Shown: one piece after another, positions 1 to 8,451 of the stretch
Position numbering within the stretch: position 1 is the stretch's first letter
Layout: each line of letters starts with the position of its first letter
Assembly: GCA_028870635.1 (NCBI GenBank)
Contig: JAGWPE010000100.1
Span: 1-45,256 of the forward strand
From: Gammaproteobacteria bacterium
GTDB lineage: Bacteria > Pseudomonadota > Gammaproteobacteria > Steroidobacterales > Steroidobacteraceae
Reading direction: 5' to 3'
DNA: 45,256 nt
Notes under the pieces: generated by a model
The model's database searches: none
Seen by the model: only the letters and a program-made list of their open reading frames with translations
Told to the model about the DNA's origin: nothing
Program-made: the position numbers and the translations under genes

Positions 1-2
1 CT

Positions 3-896
3 GCCGCGCCGTGTGCAGTCGCCGCGGATACGGGACATGTGCTCGACATCGTAAATCGCATCCCGAAGTTCGAGAAGTTCTACGCGGATGCAAAAGGGCT
101 CGACGAATCGGCACGATGGAGTTTATGGAAAAAGGAGTACGGCATCGCGGCGGTACCGCCGACAGCGCAAGGCGAGGCTCTGGCCCGCAAGCAACTCGAT
201 GCGGCGTGGCCACGCTACTCAGCGCTCATTCCGAGCTTGAACACACTCGAAGCGCGCGCGGAGCAGGTTGCGCGCGGGCTGTTCGCGGCGACCAACAGAC
301 TATACGCGGCTGCCGGCACGCCCATCCATACCAAGGTGGTATTTTTCGTCGGGCAGTTCGACGGCAACGAGTTCACCATACCGGCGATGAGCGGTCAGCC
401 GCCGACTGTCGTGATGCCGGTCGAGAATCCACTGCTCAAAGTCCAGCTCGCCCATGAGATTTCGCATTCGGTGAATTTTCAACTGGCAGACGTCAGGAAC
501 AGCTTCGGCGCGCCGATCGGCGAGACGATTTTTCTGGAGGGGTTGGCCATGCATGCCAACAAGGCGCTCGTGCCTGGTTTGCCCGACGCGGTGTATACGG
601 AGCTGGCCGGGGAGCCGGGCTGGCTCAAACGGTGTAAAGCCGAGCGCATAACCGTCATGAGAGGTATTTCGCCTTACCTGCGTGAATCCGGGGCAAGCGT
701 CGCGACCAGGTTTACCTTTGGGAAAGGCACCACTGGCATGGACCGAGAGCTCTACTGCGCCGGATGGTTCGTCATCGGGGATTTGCTCGCCTCGGGCAAG
801 ACCTTCCCCCAGTTGGCGCGCATTCCTGAAAACAGGATGGCGGACGAGGTCGCGGCGGCCATGAATCGATACCTCCGGGGCCGAGTGGGGCAATGA
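3..896 (+). CDS. Exported zincin-like hypothetical protein (5' end cut off)
   Basis: The reading frame is open to the window edge. A GTG at 39 could be a start, but the upstream codons read as the end of a signal peptide (AAPCAVAADTG, with a likely cut after AVA), so I infer that the true start lies outside the window and the protein is exported. The visible part is about 297 residues. It carries HEISH, an HExxH zinc-protease motif, at about residues 151-155, and a Glu 28 residues after the first His in FLEGLAMHAN, a plausible third zinc ligand. This resembles DUF2268-like or gluzincin putative metallopeptidases, but I do not recognise a named family. It stands alone, with about 130 bases before the DoxX gene. 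Peptidase activity is inferred from the motif only. Confidence 0.75.
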   Translation, partial: AAPCAVAADTGHVLDIVNRIPKFEKFYADAKGLDESARWSLWKKEYGIAAVPPTAQGEALARKQLDAAWPRYSALIPSLNTLEARAEQVARGLFAATNRLYAAAGTPIHTKVVFFVGQFDGNEFTIPAMSGQPPTVVMPVENPLLKVQLAHEISHSVNFQLADVRNSFGAPIGETIFLEGLAMHANKALVPGLPDAVYTELAGEPGWLKRCKAERITVMRGISPYLRESGASVATRFTFGKGTTGMDRELYCAGWFVIGDLLASGKTFPQLARIPENRMADEVAAAMNRYLRGRVGQ

Positions 897-1030
897 CCGG
901 CCACGGACCGGAGTCAGGTTATCAGCGTCATCCCGGCAGACTCCACCCTGCCCTGCGTCCCGATTTGCCCGCCCGACTTCTTTGAGAGATGATCCATGGC
1001 GGCAATTGTCAACAGCCACCGGGGGTCTAT

Positions 1031-1462
1031 ATGAATGACCGACGAATGACGCTGCAGGCATGGTCACCGGAGGTGCGTAGCGTGCTGCGCATCGTGGCGG
1101 GGCTGCTGTTCGTGCAACACGGATCCGCCAAGCTCCTGCACGTGCCGTATCAGGCTATGTTCGCCCATCTGCAACCGATGTCATTGCTGGGGGCCCAGGG
1201 CGTGATCGAGCTGATTGGCGGCAGCCTTCTGGCCATAGGACTGTTGAGCCGTCCGGTGGCCTTCATCCTCTGCGGCGATATGGCGGTTGCATTCTTCATT
1301 GCGCATTTTCCGAAGGGCTGGTTGCCCATTCTCAATGGTGGCGACCTGGCGGTTCTGTTCTGCTTCACCTTTCTGTATCTTTGGGTTGCGGGGCCGGGCC
1401 CCTTGAGCCTTGACGCGCTGTTACAGCTGCGCAAGCGGGGCGGCGCAGAGGAAAAGGCGTGA
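1031..1462 (+). CDS. DoxX family membrane protein
   Basis: A 143-residue protein that is mostly hydrophobic, with about four predicted membrane helices. It matches the DoxX family: an early RIVAGLLFVQHGSAKLL segment (the typical helix 1 with HGxxKL), then GVIELIGGSLLAIGLL, AVAFFIAHFPKG and a last helix. The ATG at 1031 is preferred over the in-frame ATG at 989 because a GGGGG ribosome site lies just before it. DoxX proteins are small inner-membrane proteins linked to redox or sulfur stress, with no agreed reaction. The gene ends 16 bases before the HutD-family gene, so it probably opens a three-gene operon DoxX-HutD-MBL/rhodanese. Confidence 0.85.
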   Translation: MNDRRMTLQAWSPEVRSVLRIVAGLLFVQHGSAKLLHVPYQAMFAHLQPMSLLGAQGVIELIGGSLLAIGLLSRPVAFILCGDMAVAFFIAHFPKGWLPILNGGDLAVLFCFTFLYLWVAGPGPLSLDALLQLRKRGGAEEKA

Positions 1463-1478
1463 CCCACATGGGGTAAAG

Positions 1479-2147
1479 GTGAAGAGGAAGCCCGGATACC
1501 AGGTCAGGAGATACGAGACGTATCGGGCCATGCCCTGGCGGAACGGCCGAGGGTACACCCTCGAGATCGCCAGAGAGCCCGCCACGGGAGAAGACTTTGC
1601 CTGGCGATTGAGTCTCGCCGACATCGATCGAGACGGCGAGTTCTCCGCGTATCCCGATTACCGCCGGGCCCTGGTTCTGGTCGGCGGAAATACCCTGCAT
1701 CTGAGATTCCGGGGACACGGCCAATGCATCCTCGACCCGCAGAGGCGCGGCACTCGCTTTGAGGGAGACTGGAAAACCCATTGCGCGGTCCCCGAGGGAC
1801 GTTGTACGGATCTGAGCCTGATCGTACGCAGAGGAACAGCCGCCCGGCCAACATCTGTCGTTCGGGCGCCCAAAATGCTGCGCCTCGAATCCACCGCGCG
1901 CGTAGTGCTCGCCAGGGATCTCTACGGCGCGCTGTTCGTCCTGGAGGGCGCGGCAGCGGTCGCTGATTCGATTCGTGCCCGGCCGCGCACCGTACGCGCC
2001 CGGGACACCCTTCTCCTCACCCCCGGCCGCCAGCGGGCTCTCAGGCTGCGCAGCGCCGGGCAGTCCGCGGCGCAGCTCGTCCTCCTGCGCTGGCGCCCGG
2101 GCCGTCCCGGGCGAACCACTTCAGCTCAATCAGGGGCCAAGCCATGA
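1479..2147 (+). CDS. HutD family protein
   Basis: A cupin-like protein of about 222 residues. The N-terminal stretch YRAMPWRNGRGYTLEIAREP is the HutD signature (W-x-N-G-x-G-x-T-x-E), and DFAWRLSLADIDRDGEFSAYP is the second conserved block. HutD is usually found with histidine-utilisation genes and may bind formylated or acidic catabolites; its biochemical role is not settled. The start is taken as GTG 1479 because GGGGTAAAG lies directly before it; the frame extends upstream to 1410, inside the DoxX gene, without a good ribosome site. Its last codons overlap the next gene by ATGA, so translation is coupled. No other hut gene is visible in the window, which makes the partnership with a persulfide dioxygenase unusual. 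Confidence 0.85.
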   Translation: MKRKPGYQVRRYETYRAMPWRNGRGYTLEIAREPATGEDFAWRLSLADIDRDGEFSAYPDYRRALVLVGGNTLHLRFRGHGQCILDPQRRGTRFEGDWKTHCAVPEGRCTDLSLIVRRGTAARPTSVVRAPKMLRLESTARVVLARDLYGALFVLEGAAAVADSIRARPRTVRARDTLLLTPGRQRALRLRSAGQSAAQLVLLRWRPGRPGRTTSAQSGAKP

Positions 2148-3175
2148 TTTTCGAGCAACTCGCGACCGGCGGCTGCCGCTCGTACCTGATCGGGTGTGGC
2201 GACACGTGTGCGGCGGCAGTGATAGATCCGGAGCTGAGCCAGGTCGACCGTTACCTTGCGCTGGCCAGCAATCATGGGCTGCGCATTCACTACCTGATCG
2301 ATACGCATACGCACGCCGACCACTTCTCCGCCGGCCGCCAGCTTTCCCGCCGTCTCGATGTCCCGATGGTGATGCACCAGTCGAGTCCCGCCCCGTTCGT
2401 CGACATGCGCCTGGGTGACGGCGAATCGATCGCCCTGGGGAAACTGCGGCTGAAAGCGCTGCATACGCCGGGACACACACGGGATTCGATGTGCCTGCTC
2501 GTCGAGAATCGCCTGTTCACCGGCGACACTCTTCTCATTGGCGGAACGGGCAGGACCGATCTCCCAACAGGAAATCCCGAAGCTCTGCACGATAGTCTCT
2601 TCAACCACATTCTCCGCCTGGATCCGGCACTCGAAGTCTATCCCGCTCACGAATACAAGAACCGCGACCACACCACGCTTGGACAGGAGATCCGGGACAA
2701 CCCCCGTCTACAGAGACGCGATCCCGGCGAATTCGTGCAAATGATGCGCAATCTCAATCTATCGATGCCGACGCACCTGACCGAGGCGCTGCGAACCAAT
2801 CTCTCTGGCGGCAAGACGATTGCACAACTGCTTTCCGAGGCGGCAGCGCTGGTGTCATTCATGTCACTCGATGAGCTCAGGGCTCGCGTGGATGCGCACG
2901 ATGCCGGGATCCTCGTCCTCGACGTACGCGAGCGCGACGCCTATGCCATCGGACACATACCCGGCGCCCGCCACCTGCCCCGCGGCCAACTCGAGCTTCG
3001 GGTCAACGACGAGTTACCGGACCCGACGCTGCGCATCCTGACGGTATGCGAATTCGGCCGCGTCTCCACCCTGGCTGCGGCCACACTGCGGCAGATCGGG
3101 TTTCAGCGCGCAATTGCGCTCGATGGCGGCATGAAAGCCTGGCGGGAGGCCGGGCATCCGGTGGTTTCGGACTGA
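2144..3175 (+). CDS. MBL-fold persulfide dioxygenase-like protein fused to a rhodanese domain
   Basis: A 343-residue two-domain protein. The N-terminal metallo-beta-lactamase domain (about 1-235) has THTHADH at 54-60, a His at 111 in HTPGH, Asp 128 in FTGDTL and His 169 in YPAHEY: a complete metal site of the ETHE1/glyoxalase-II type, with the GRTD loop typical of sulfur dioxygenases. The C-terminal rhodanese domain (about 240-343) has LDVRERDAYAIGHIPGA and the expected catalytic Cys at 302 in VCEFGR. ETHE1-type enzymes oxidise glutathione persulfide to sulfite with O2, and rhodaneses move sulfane sulfur, so the fusion probably handles reactive sulfur species in the cytoplasm. It starts inside the end of the HutD gene (ATGA) and ends 26 bases from the convergent peroxiredoxin gene. 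Confidence 0.88.
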   Translation: MIFEQLATGGCRSYLIGCGDTCAAAVIDPELSQVDRYLALASNHGLRIHYLIDTHTHADHFSAGRQLSRRLDVPMVMHQSSPAPFVDMRLGDGESIALGKLRLKALHTPGHTRDSMCLLVENRLFTGDTLLIGGTGRTDLPTGNPEALHDSLFNHILRLDPALEVYPAHEYKNRDHTTLGQEIRDNPRLQRRDPGEFVQMMRNLNLSMPTHLTEALRTNLSGGKTIAQLLSEAAALVSFMSLDELRARVDAHDAGILVLDVRERDAYAIGHIPGARHLPRGQLELRVNDELPDPTLRILTVCEFGRVSTLAAATLRQIGFQRAIALDGGMKAWREAGHPVVSD

Positions 3176-3201
3176 GCCTGACCGCGCACCAAACCGCCTC
3201 A

Positions 3202-3789
3202 TCACGCTCCCGCCGATTTCGCCTGCAGTTTCTGCACCTCCTCGAGAGCCTTGGCGACGTGCTCGCCCGGTGAGACTTTTCTGATCACGCTCACGATCCT
3301 GCCGTCCCGGGCAATGACGAAAGTCGTCCTGTCCGCGAACCCGTGACCGATCTCGACACCGCGCACATCCTTGAGGCCCGCCGGCCCCTGGTGAACCTCG
3401 ATGTCGTAGGACTTCGAGATCGCGCCGCCCGCATCCGACGCAGTGGGAAATTTGCCCGCGCAATACTTGGGGTCGGCGGAGAAGTCATTGAGCCGCTGGA
3501 TGCTGTCGAGCGATACACCGATGATCGTCGCGCCCGCGGCCGCGAACTTGCCGCTGTCCTGCGCAAAGGTGTGCGCCTCGATATCGCAGCCTCCGGTGTA
3601 TGCGGACGGGTAGAAGTAGACGACCACGGGGCCCTTCCTCAACGCCTTCTGAAGCGAGAACGTAAACGACTTGCCTGCGAGAGAAGCTTGGGCGGTGAAC
3701 CGGGGAGCCGAGTCGCCCTCCTTCAGGGCAGCCATAGCCGGCAGAGCCACCACGCTCATCAGGAGCGTACCGATGAGAAAACGCTTCAT
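3202..3789 (-). CDS. Exported peroxiredoxin (AhpC/TSA family)
   Basis: A 195-residue thioredoxin-fold protein. It begins with a Sec signal peptide, MKRFLIGTLLMSVVALPAMA, so it acts in the periplasm. The frame extends six codons upstream, but this ATG gives the cleaner signal peptide. The peroxidatic site is FYPSAYTGGC with Thr 65 and Cys 68, the PxxxTxxC motif of BCP/AhpC-type peroxiredoxins. A further Cys in DPKYCAGKF could be a resolving Cys. These enzymes reduce peroxides at the expense of thiols. It lies 18 bases downstream of the DUF1330 gene on the same strand and is probably cotranscribed with it. Its stop is convergent with the persulfide dioxygenase gene. Confidence 0.88.
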   Translation of the reverse strand: MKRFLIGTLLMSVVALPAMAALKEGDSAPRFTAQASLAGKSFTFSLQKALRKGPVVVYFYPSAYTGGCDIEAHTFAQDSGKFAAAGATIIGVSLDSIQRLNDFSADPKYCAGKFPTASDAGGAISKSYDIEVHQGPAGLKDVRGVEIGHGFADRTTFVIARDGRIVSVIRKVSPGEHVAKALEEVQKLQAKSAGA

Positions 3790-3807
3790 GTTGAATACCT
3801 CGGACAT

Positions 3808-4101
3808 TCAGCTTACACCCTCTATGAATCTGATGTCGCGATCGGCTGCGTCACCGAGCACGGCGAGTGCCGCCTGGTATGCGGGACTCTCATAGGCAGC
3901 TCTCGCCCTCGCGAGGCTGTCGAATTCTATGAGCACCGTACGCTGTATGAGCCCCTCCTCGTGAGCTTCGGCGGGCATGCCTCGGGCCAACATGCGCCCA
4001 CCGGCAGCCTCCAGCGCCGGACCCGCAAGCTTCGCGTACGCAGCGAGAGCATCAGGCCTTCTCACCTCGCGATAAAAGGCGATCCAATATGCATTGGCCA
4101 T
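3808..4101 (-). CDS. DUF1330 domain protein
   Basis: A 97-residue soluble protein with the DUF1330 pattern: an N-terminal YWIAFYREVRRPDALAAYAKLAGPAL strand-helix, then TVLIEFDSLARARAAYESPAYQAAL and a final IRFIEGV. This is the dimeric alpha/beta (ferredoxin-like) barrel fold that also holds antibiotic-biosynthesis monooxygenases. No enzyme activity is established for the family. The start at 4101 (MANAYWIAFY) matches the usual family N terminus; the frame continues 16 codons upstream without a better start. It sits just upstream of the peroxiredoxin gene on the same strand and probably shares its transcript. Confidence 0.85.
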   Translation of the reverse strand: MANAYWIAFYREVRRPDALAAYAKLAGPALEAAGGRMLARGMPAEAHEEGLIQRTVLIEFDSLARARAAYESPAYQAALAVLGDAADRDIRFIEGVS

Positions 4102-4248
4102 CTGTGGTTTTCTCCGATTCGCACGCCGACGGCTCACCCGCTCCGACATCGAAACGGGCTCGGCTGAATCCCCGCGGGCAGCGGGGAGTGTAGTGGATTT
4201 GCGGGTCCCGCGCGCAGGCTAGGGCGCGGGCCGGGCGGCGTAGCGCCG

Positions 4249-4461
4249 TCAGCCGGCCGTCGCCGCCTGCCGGGCCGCCTCGAGACGCTGCAACTCGCTC
4301 ACATCGAGCAGCAATGCGAACACCGTCGTCTGATCCATGCCGCCGGCGAGCAGCCAGGCCTTGCCGCCCGTTTCCACCTCGAGCGCATTGGCCACCTTCG
4401 AGATGTTGACACGATGGATGGCGCCCATGGCGATTATTGCCCCGATACGCGCTAAGCTCAA
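4249..4461 (-). CDS. Small hypothetical protein
   Basis: A possible 70-residue protein, or 59 residues from an internal ATG at 4428. I do not recognise it. The segment from about residue 20 onward (KVANALEVETGGKAWLLAGGMDQTTVFALLLDVSELQ) alternates hydrophobic and polar residues as a folded protein would and ends in a charged helix. It is transcribed away from the M20 peptidase gene, whose start lies 41 bases from this one, so the two would share a short divergent promoter. It could still be a chance frame in GC-rich DNA. Confidence 0.4.
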   Translation of the reverse strand: MSLARIGAIIAMGAIHRVNISKVANALEVETGGKAWLLAGGMDQTTVFALLLDVSELQRLEAARQAATAG

Positions 4462-4501
4462 GAGCGTGCGATTTGCGTCAGATTCACAGAGGAGCGATCC
4501 A

Positions 4502-5761
4502 GTGAAGCTTCAAGACAGGCTAGCGGTAGCCGCGGGTACGGCATTGTTCCTTTTGGCCGGCGCGGCCCAGGCTGCCACACAGCGTGACAACGCCGTATAC
4601 CGAGCGGTCGAGGCGAGCCGTCCCGGTGCGATGGAGTTGCTCAAACGCATCGTCAATGTCGATTCCGGATCGGGAGACATCGCTGGCGGCGAGCGCGTGG
4701 AAAAAATTCTGACCGCGCCCCTTGAAGCCGCGGGCGCGGTGGTGCGCAGCGCGCCGGCCGAAGTGAGCGGGGTAGCGCCGAACCTCGTGGCCGTGTTTCA
4801 CGGGAGCGGCAAAGTGAGAGTGCTCATCATCGCTCACATCGACACCGTGTTCGGGCCCGGCACCGCGGCGAAGCGGCCGTTTCGCATCCAGGACGGCCGC
4901 GCGTACGGTCCCGGCGTAGGCGATGAGAAAGGCGGCGTGATCAATGCCGTCACCGCACTCCAGATCCTGCATCGGCTCGGATTCAGAGACTACGCCACCA
5001 TTACCCTCTTGCTCGACGGCAGCGAGGAGCTCGGCTCACCGGGGTCCACCAGGCTGATCGAGGACTTGGCGCGGCAAAGCGACGTCGAATTCAACATGGA
5101 GCCGGGCGATCCGCCCGACGCGCTCACCGTCTGGCGCAAGGGCGCCGGGGACATCGTCGTCCGGGTCCGCGGGCGCGCCGCCCACGCGGGCATGGCGCCG
5201 CAGAACGGCCGAAACGCCGCCGTGGAGCTGCTCCATCAGCTCGCCGCACTTCAAGGCAGGTTCCCGCAGAGCGGCGATGGGATCACGGTCAACCTGACCT
5301 CGATTCGCGCCGGAAGCCGCACCAACATCATTCCCGACCTGGCCGAGGCGACTTTCGACGTCCGCTTCAGAAAGCCCGGCGATTTCGCCGCGATTCTCAG
5401 CCGCATGAAGTCCTCGCTCGCACCGACGAGCGTACCGGACACGGCAGTGACGATTGCACCCGAGGGCTCCACCTATCCGCCGCTCATCGACAATGGGCAG
5501 GTGGAAGCGCTGGGACATCGCGCCCAGGGGATCTATGCCGAGCTTGCCAAGACCATCGCCCTGTCAGGCAACGGCGGCGCTTCGGAGTCCGCCGTGGCCA
5601 TGTCGGTCGGCACGCCCGCGCTCGATGGACTGGGCTTCGTCGGCGCGGGATTCCACACCGATCACGAGTGGATCGATGTCGGCAGCATCACGCCTCGGCT
5701 CTATCTGTTCACCCGGCTGTTGCTCGAGACGGGCCGGTCGCCAATCCCCCACGCTCAATAG
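4502..5761 (+). CDS. Exported M20 family metallopeptidase (glutamate carboxypeptidase-like)
   Basis: A 419-residue di-zinc exopeptidase of the M20 family, CPG2-like branch, with an N-terminal Sec signal peptide (LAVAAGTALFLLAGAAQA). Visible metal-site residues are His 112 and Asp 114 in HIDTVFG, Asp 141 in GVGDEKGG, the general base/ligand pair Glu 175-Glu 176 in DGSEELGS, Glu 200 in MEPGDPP and His 388 in FHTDHEW. The dimerisation domain includes GRAAHAGMAPQNGRNA. Members remove C-terminal glutamate or hydrolyse similar amide bonds, here probably in the periplasm. The GTG start at 4502 is chosen because AGAGGAG lies a few bases upstream; the frame runs further back but without a ribosome site. 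Its stop overlaps the stop of the convergent TonB receptor by seven bases. Confidence 0.88.
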   Translation: MKLQDRLAVAAGTALFLLAGAAQAATQRDNAVYRAVEASRPGAMELLKRIVNVDSGSGDIAGGERVEKILTAPLEAAGAVVRSAPAEVSGVAPNLVAVFHGSGKVRVLIIAHIDTVFGPGTAAKRPFRIQDGRAYGPGVGDEKGGVINAVTALQILHRLGFRDYATITLLLDGSEELGSPGSTRLIEDLARQSDVEFNMEPGDPPDALTVWRKGAGDIVVRVRGRAAHAGMAPQNGRNAAVELLHQLAALQGRFPQSGDGITVNLTSIRAGSRTNIIPDLAEATFDVRFRKPGDFAAILSRMKSSLAPTSVPDTAVTIAPEGSTYPPLIDNGQVEALGHRAQGIYAELAKTIALSGNGGASESAVAMSVGTPALDGLGFVGAGFHTDHEWIDVGSITPRLYLFTRLLLETGRSPIPHAQ

Positions 5762-8304
5762 CGGTAGATGGCAGTCATACCGAAAGTACGCGGACGGAAT
5801 GTCCACTGGTTCTGCAGCCGCGTCGTCGCCTCGCAGCTCGGCGTGGGCGTCCCGCATACGCCCGGGTCGATCGACCAGGCGTAGTTGGTGACCGTGTGGC
5901 TGTTCCCCAGGTTGTTGATGAACGCCTCGATTCGCCAGTCGCTCAAGCGCATGCCGGCGCGCATCGACATGAAGTTGGTCGAGCTCAGCACGTAGTTCGC
6001 CGGGTCGTACTGCTGCGAATTCAGGTCCTGCTGCGGCGAGGCCCATTTCGGCCGCCCCTGGTACTCGTCGTCGAACCGCACGAAAGAGTCGTGGCCGAAC
6101 AGCGGGAAATCGTACTGCAGGCCGATGGAGGCGGTGAACGGCGGTCCGGGCTGGCCGCTCTCGCCCGTGATCGCATCGCCGCTGCTCACGATCGGCGTGA
6201 TCTCGCTCGGAGAGAAGCGCGCGTCCCGAGTGTAGCGCGCATCGGTATAGCCGGCCGAGAAGTCGGCGGTGAGATGGTCCGTCACCGCGATGTCGGCCTG
6301 CACATCCGCGCCTTTGGCGACGGCAGTACCCAGGTTAGCGATGAATGAGATCTGGCAGACGGGCGGCACCACCGTCTGCTGAATGTTGTTCCAGCGGATG
6401 TAATAGATGCTGGTCGCGAGCCTCAGGCGCCCCTGGATATTGTTCTTCGCGCCGATCTCGTAACTGTTGACCGTATCGGAGTCGAAGGTCTGGGGCGAGG
6501 CGGTGATGCCGAAATTCTGGAAGTCCGTCGCGCATGCCGCGTAGGGCACGGGATTATTCGCGCCGCCCGGGCGAAAGCCTTTGGCGTAAGTCGCGTAGTA
6601 CAGATTGTCATTGTCGTGCTGGTAGGAGACGCTCACCTTCGGCGTGAACGAATTCTCCGACTTCGCGCCGCTTCCCACCTGCGGGGTCAGGAAGAGCTGC
6701 GGACCGCCGGTCAGCGTGTCGAACGTATAGCGCGTCCGCGACTCGCGCGCGCCCAGCGTGAGCTTCCACTGGCTGGTGAACGCATACGTCGCCTGTCCGT
6801 ACCAGGCATACTGAGTGTCCTTCGAGGCGGTTTGCAGGAAGTACGAGTCGTTAGGGAAGCGCGGATCGTAGAGGATCGGCTGATACGGCGTCGTGCAGGC
6901 GCCGGCGGAGGCGTCGTAGTTGCAGAACACGTCGCCGTAATCGACTCCGAGGTACGCCTGCGTCAGCTCATTGAGCAACGGATCGTGAATCTGCTCCAGG
7001 TAGCTCTGACGGTTGTTGCTGAAGAAGAGCCCGGTGGTCCACGTGAGGGGTGAATTCGGATCGGTCGATTGCAGCCGTATCTCCTCGACGAAGTTCTGCT
7101 GGCCGTTGTCCACGGTAGCCGGCGCGCGGTAGTCGGTTGCGCCGGCCGGAAGATGCACGCCGCTGCCGTCGAGCAGAAGCGGATAGCCGTTGGCAACCGA
7201 CGCGAACACCGCGCCGGACTGATAGAAGCCGAGATTGTAGATCGTGCCCTCGTAGCCGCTGGTATCCCTGCGGTGGTAATACGACGTGTTGGAAATGAGC
7301 TCGAAGGCGCCGAATTCGCCCGTGATCTTGAGCGAGGGCAGATAAAACTTGTCCGGTTGCTCGCGCCGGTCCGGGTCCGCGCTCACGAACCGGTTCCGGC
7401 CGGGATTGGAGTAGAGCGGCCAGTAGTCGTCGGTATTGTTCCTGACGCGGCTCTGATAATAAAAGCCCGGCCGTACCTGCCAGCGGTCACTGATCGCCCA
7501 GATCGCGTCCAGCCGCGCGAGATACGAATTGGCGTAGTTCGCGTTGTGCTGCACCGTGCTCAGGGTCACCGGATCGATCAGATCGATGTAGCCGCCGTCG
7601 CGGCGATACCAGAGTGTGGCGCGGACGCCGAGCCTGCCCAGGACGAGGGGCGTTCCGGCGGCGACGCCGGCCTCGTAGCTGGGTGCGCCTCCCTGCGTAT
7701 CCGAGACTTCATCCCGGCTGTAGATGTCCCCCTTCGTGAGGCTCGGCGGCGTCGTGATGTAGCGCACCGTCCCGCCCTCGGAGCCCGCGCCGAAGAGCGT
7801 ACCCTGCGGACCGCGCAGCACCTCGACGCGCTCCAGGTCGAACGTCTGCGGCAGGGCCTCATCCGGATTGAACGCGAGGGCGCGCATCTGGATCGGCGTG
7901 TCGTCGATGTATATCCCCGTCGTGCCGGCGCCGCCTGTAGAGGCGATGCCGCGGATGGAGATGTTGTTGGTGCCGGAATTATCGATATAGATGCCCGGAG
8001 TGAATCGCGCCACGTCCTGGATGCTCTTGATACCCCGCATATCCATGCTGGCCTGACTCAGCGCCGTGATGCTCAGCGGCACTTTGCTGATCTCCTCGGC
8101 GCGCCGGGTGGCGGTGACGACGATCTCCGACAATTGCGGTCCGGTGCCCGACTGCTGGGCGCTCGTGTCGGCGCTCTGCGCAGCCGCAATGACCGGCGTG
8201 ATCATCCAGGCGGCGGCGATGGCGCCGTGAATCAGGCGGCGGCGTGGCAGTGCGCGGCGCGCCGGAGCGTGGAAAGGCTCGACATCGTGACAAAGCTCGT
8301 GCAT
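5755..8304 (-). CDS. TonB-dependent outer-membrane receptor
   Basis: An 849-residue outer-membrane receptor. From the ATG at 8304 it has a basic N region and a hydrophobic stretch ending in ITPVIAAAQS (signal peptide). Then come the TonB-box-like LSEIVVTATRRAEE, a plug domain (GIYIDNSGTNNISIRGIAS, RVEVLRGPQGTLFGAGSEGG) and a long beta-barrel ending in an aromatic residue (FGMTAIYRY), as the family usually does. It imports a scarce substrate using TonB energy; neither iron-chelate nor organic substrate can be told from sequence. It is divergent from the IclR regulator, 181 bases apart, with several palindromes in between, so IclR control is likely. An upstream in-frame extension to 8409 lacks a signal-like start and is not used. 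Confidence 0.92.
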   Translation of the reverse strand: MHELCHDVEPFHAPARRALPRRRLIHGAIAAAWMITPVIAAAQSADTSAQQSGTGPQLSEIVVTATRRAEEISKVPLSITALSQASMDMRGIKSIQDVARFTPGIYIDNSGTNNISIRGIASTGGAGTTGIYIDDTPIQMRALAFNPDEALPQTFDLERVEVLRGPQGTLFGAGSEGGTVRYITTPPSLTKGDIYSRDEVSDTQGGAPSYEAGVAAGTPLVLGRLGVRATLWYRRDGGYIDLIDPVTLSTVQHNANYANSYLARLDAIWAISDRWQVRPGFYYQSRVRNNTDDYWPLYSNPGRNRFVSADPDRREQPDKFYLPSLKITGEFGAFELISNTSYYHRRDTSGYEGTIYNLGFYQSGAVFASVANGYPLLLDGSGVHLPAGATDYRAPATVDNGQQNFVEEIRLQSTDPNSPLTWTTGLFFSNNRQSYLEQIHDPLLNELTQAYLGVDYGDVFCNYDASAGACTTPYQPILYDPRFPNDSYFLQTASKDTQYAWYGQATYAFTSQWKLTLGARESRTRYTFDTLTGGPQLFLTPQVGSGAKSENSFTPKVSVSYQHDNDNLYYATYAKGFRPGGANNPVPYAACATDFQNFGITASPQTFDSDTVNSYEIGAKNNIQGRLRLATSIYYIRWNNIQQTVVPPVCQISFIANLGTAVAKGADVQADIAVTDHLTADFSAGYTDARYTRDARFSPSEITPIVSSGDAITGESGQPGPPFTASIGLQYDFPLFGHDSFVRFDDEYQGRPKWASPQQDLNSQQYDPANYVLSSTNFMSMRAGMRLSDWRIEAFINNLGNSHTVTNYAWSIDPGVCGTPTPSCEATTRLQNQWTFRPRTFGMTAIYRY

Positions 8305-8384
8305 GCGCGTTGACTCCCCGCAGTCTCCAGGTAACTCCCTCCGATCACTCCGCGATCCCGTGCCCCGGGTTCGCGCTCCATTTT

Positions 8385-8406
8385 GTATCGATAAACAATA
8401 TTTTGA
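8385..8406 (+). promoter_or_regulatory. AT-rich 22-base element, copy 1
   Basis: On the plus strand this reads G, then TATCGATAA, one variable base, then CAATATTTTGA. It stands out as AT-rich in GC-rich surroundings and contains the perfect palindrome TATCGATA (8386-8393). A second copy, identical at 21 of 22 positions, lies at 17272-17293 on the other strand. It sits 80 bases upstream of the TonB receptor start and 79 bases upstream of the IclR start. A shared regulator-binding site or promoter core is inferred; which protein binds is unknown, with the IclR or MocR regulators of this window as candidates. Confidence 0.6.
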
Positions 8407-8451
8407 CATCGATCACTCTAACGGATGCGCCGGGAGGCGGTCAAATGGTGT

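Noticed and set aside
4168-4184. CCCCGC-GGGCA-GCGGGG hairpin upstream of the DUF1330 gene as a terminator
   Set aside because: Six-base stem without a T-run and located before, not after, the nearest gene; probably chance in GC-rich DNA.
7069-8313. A 414-codon frame antisense to the first TonB receptor
   Set aside because: Low-complexity Arg/Val/Ala-rich translation, no motif, wholly inside the receptor gene.
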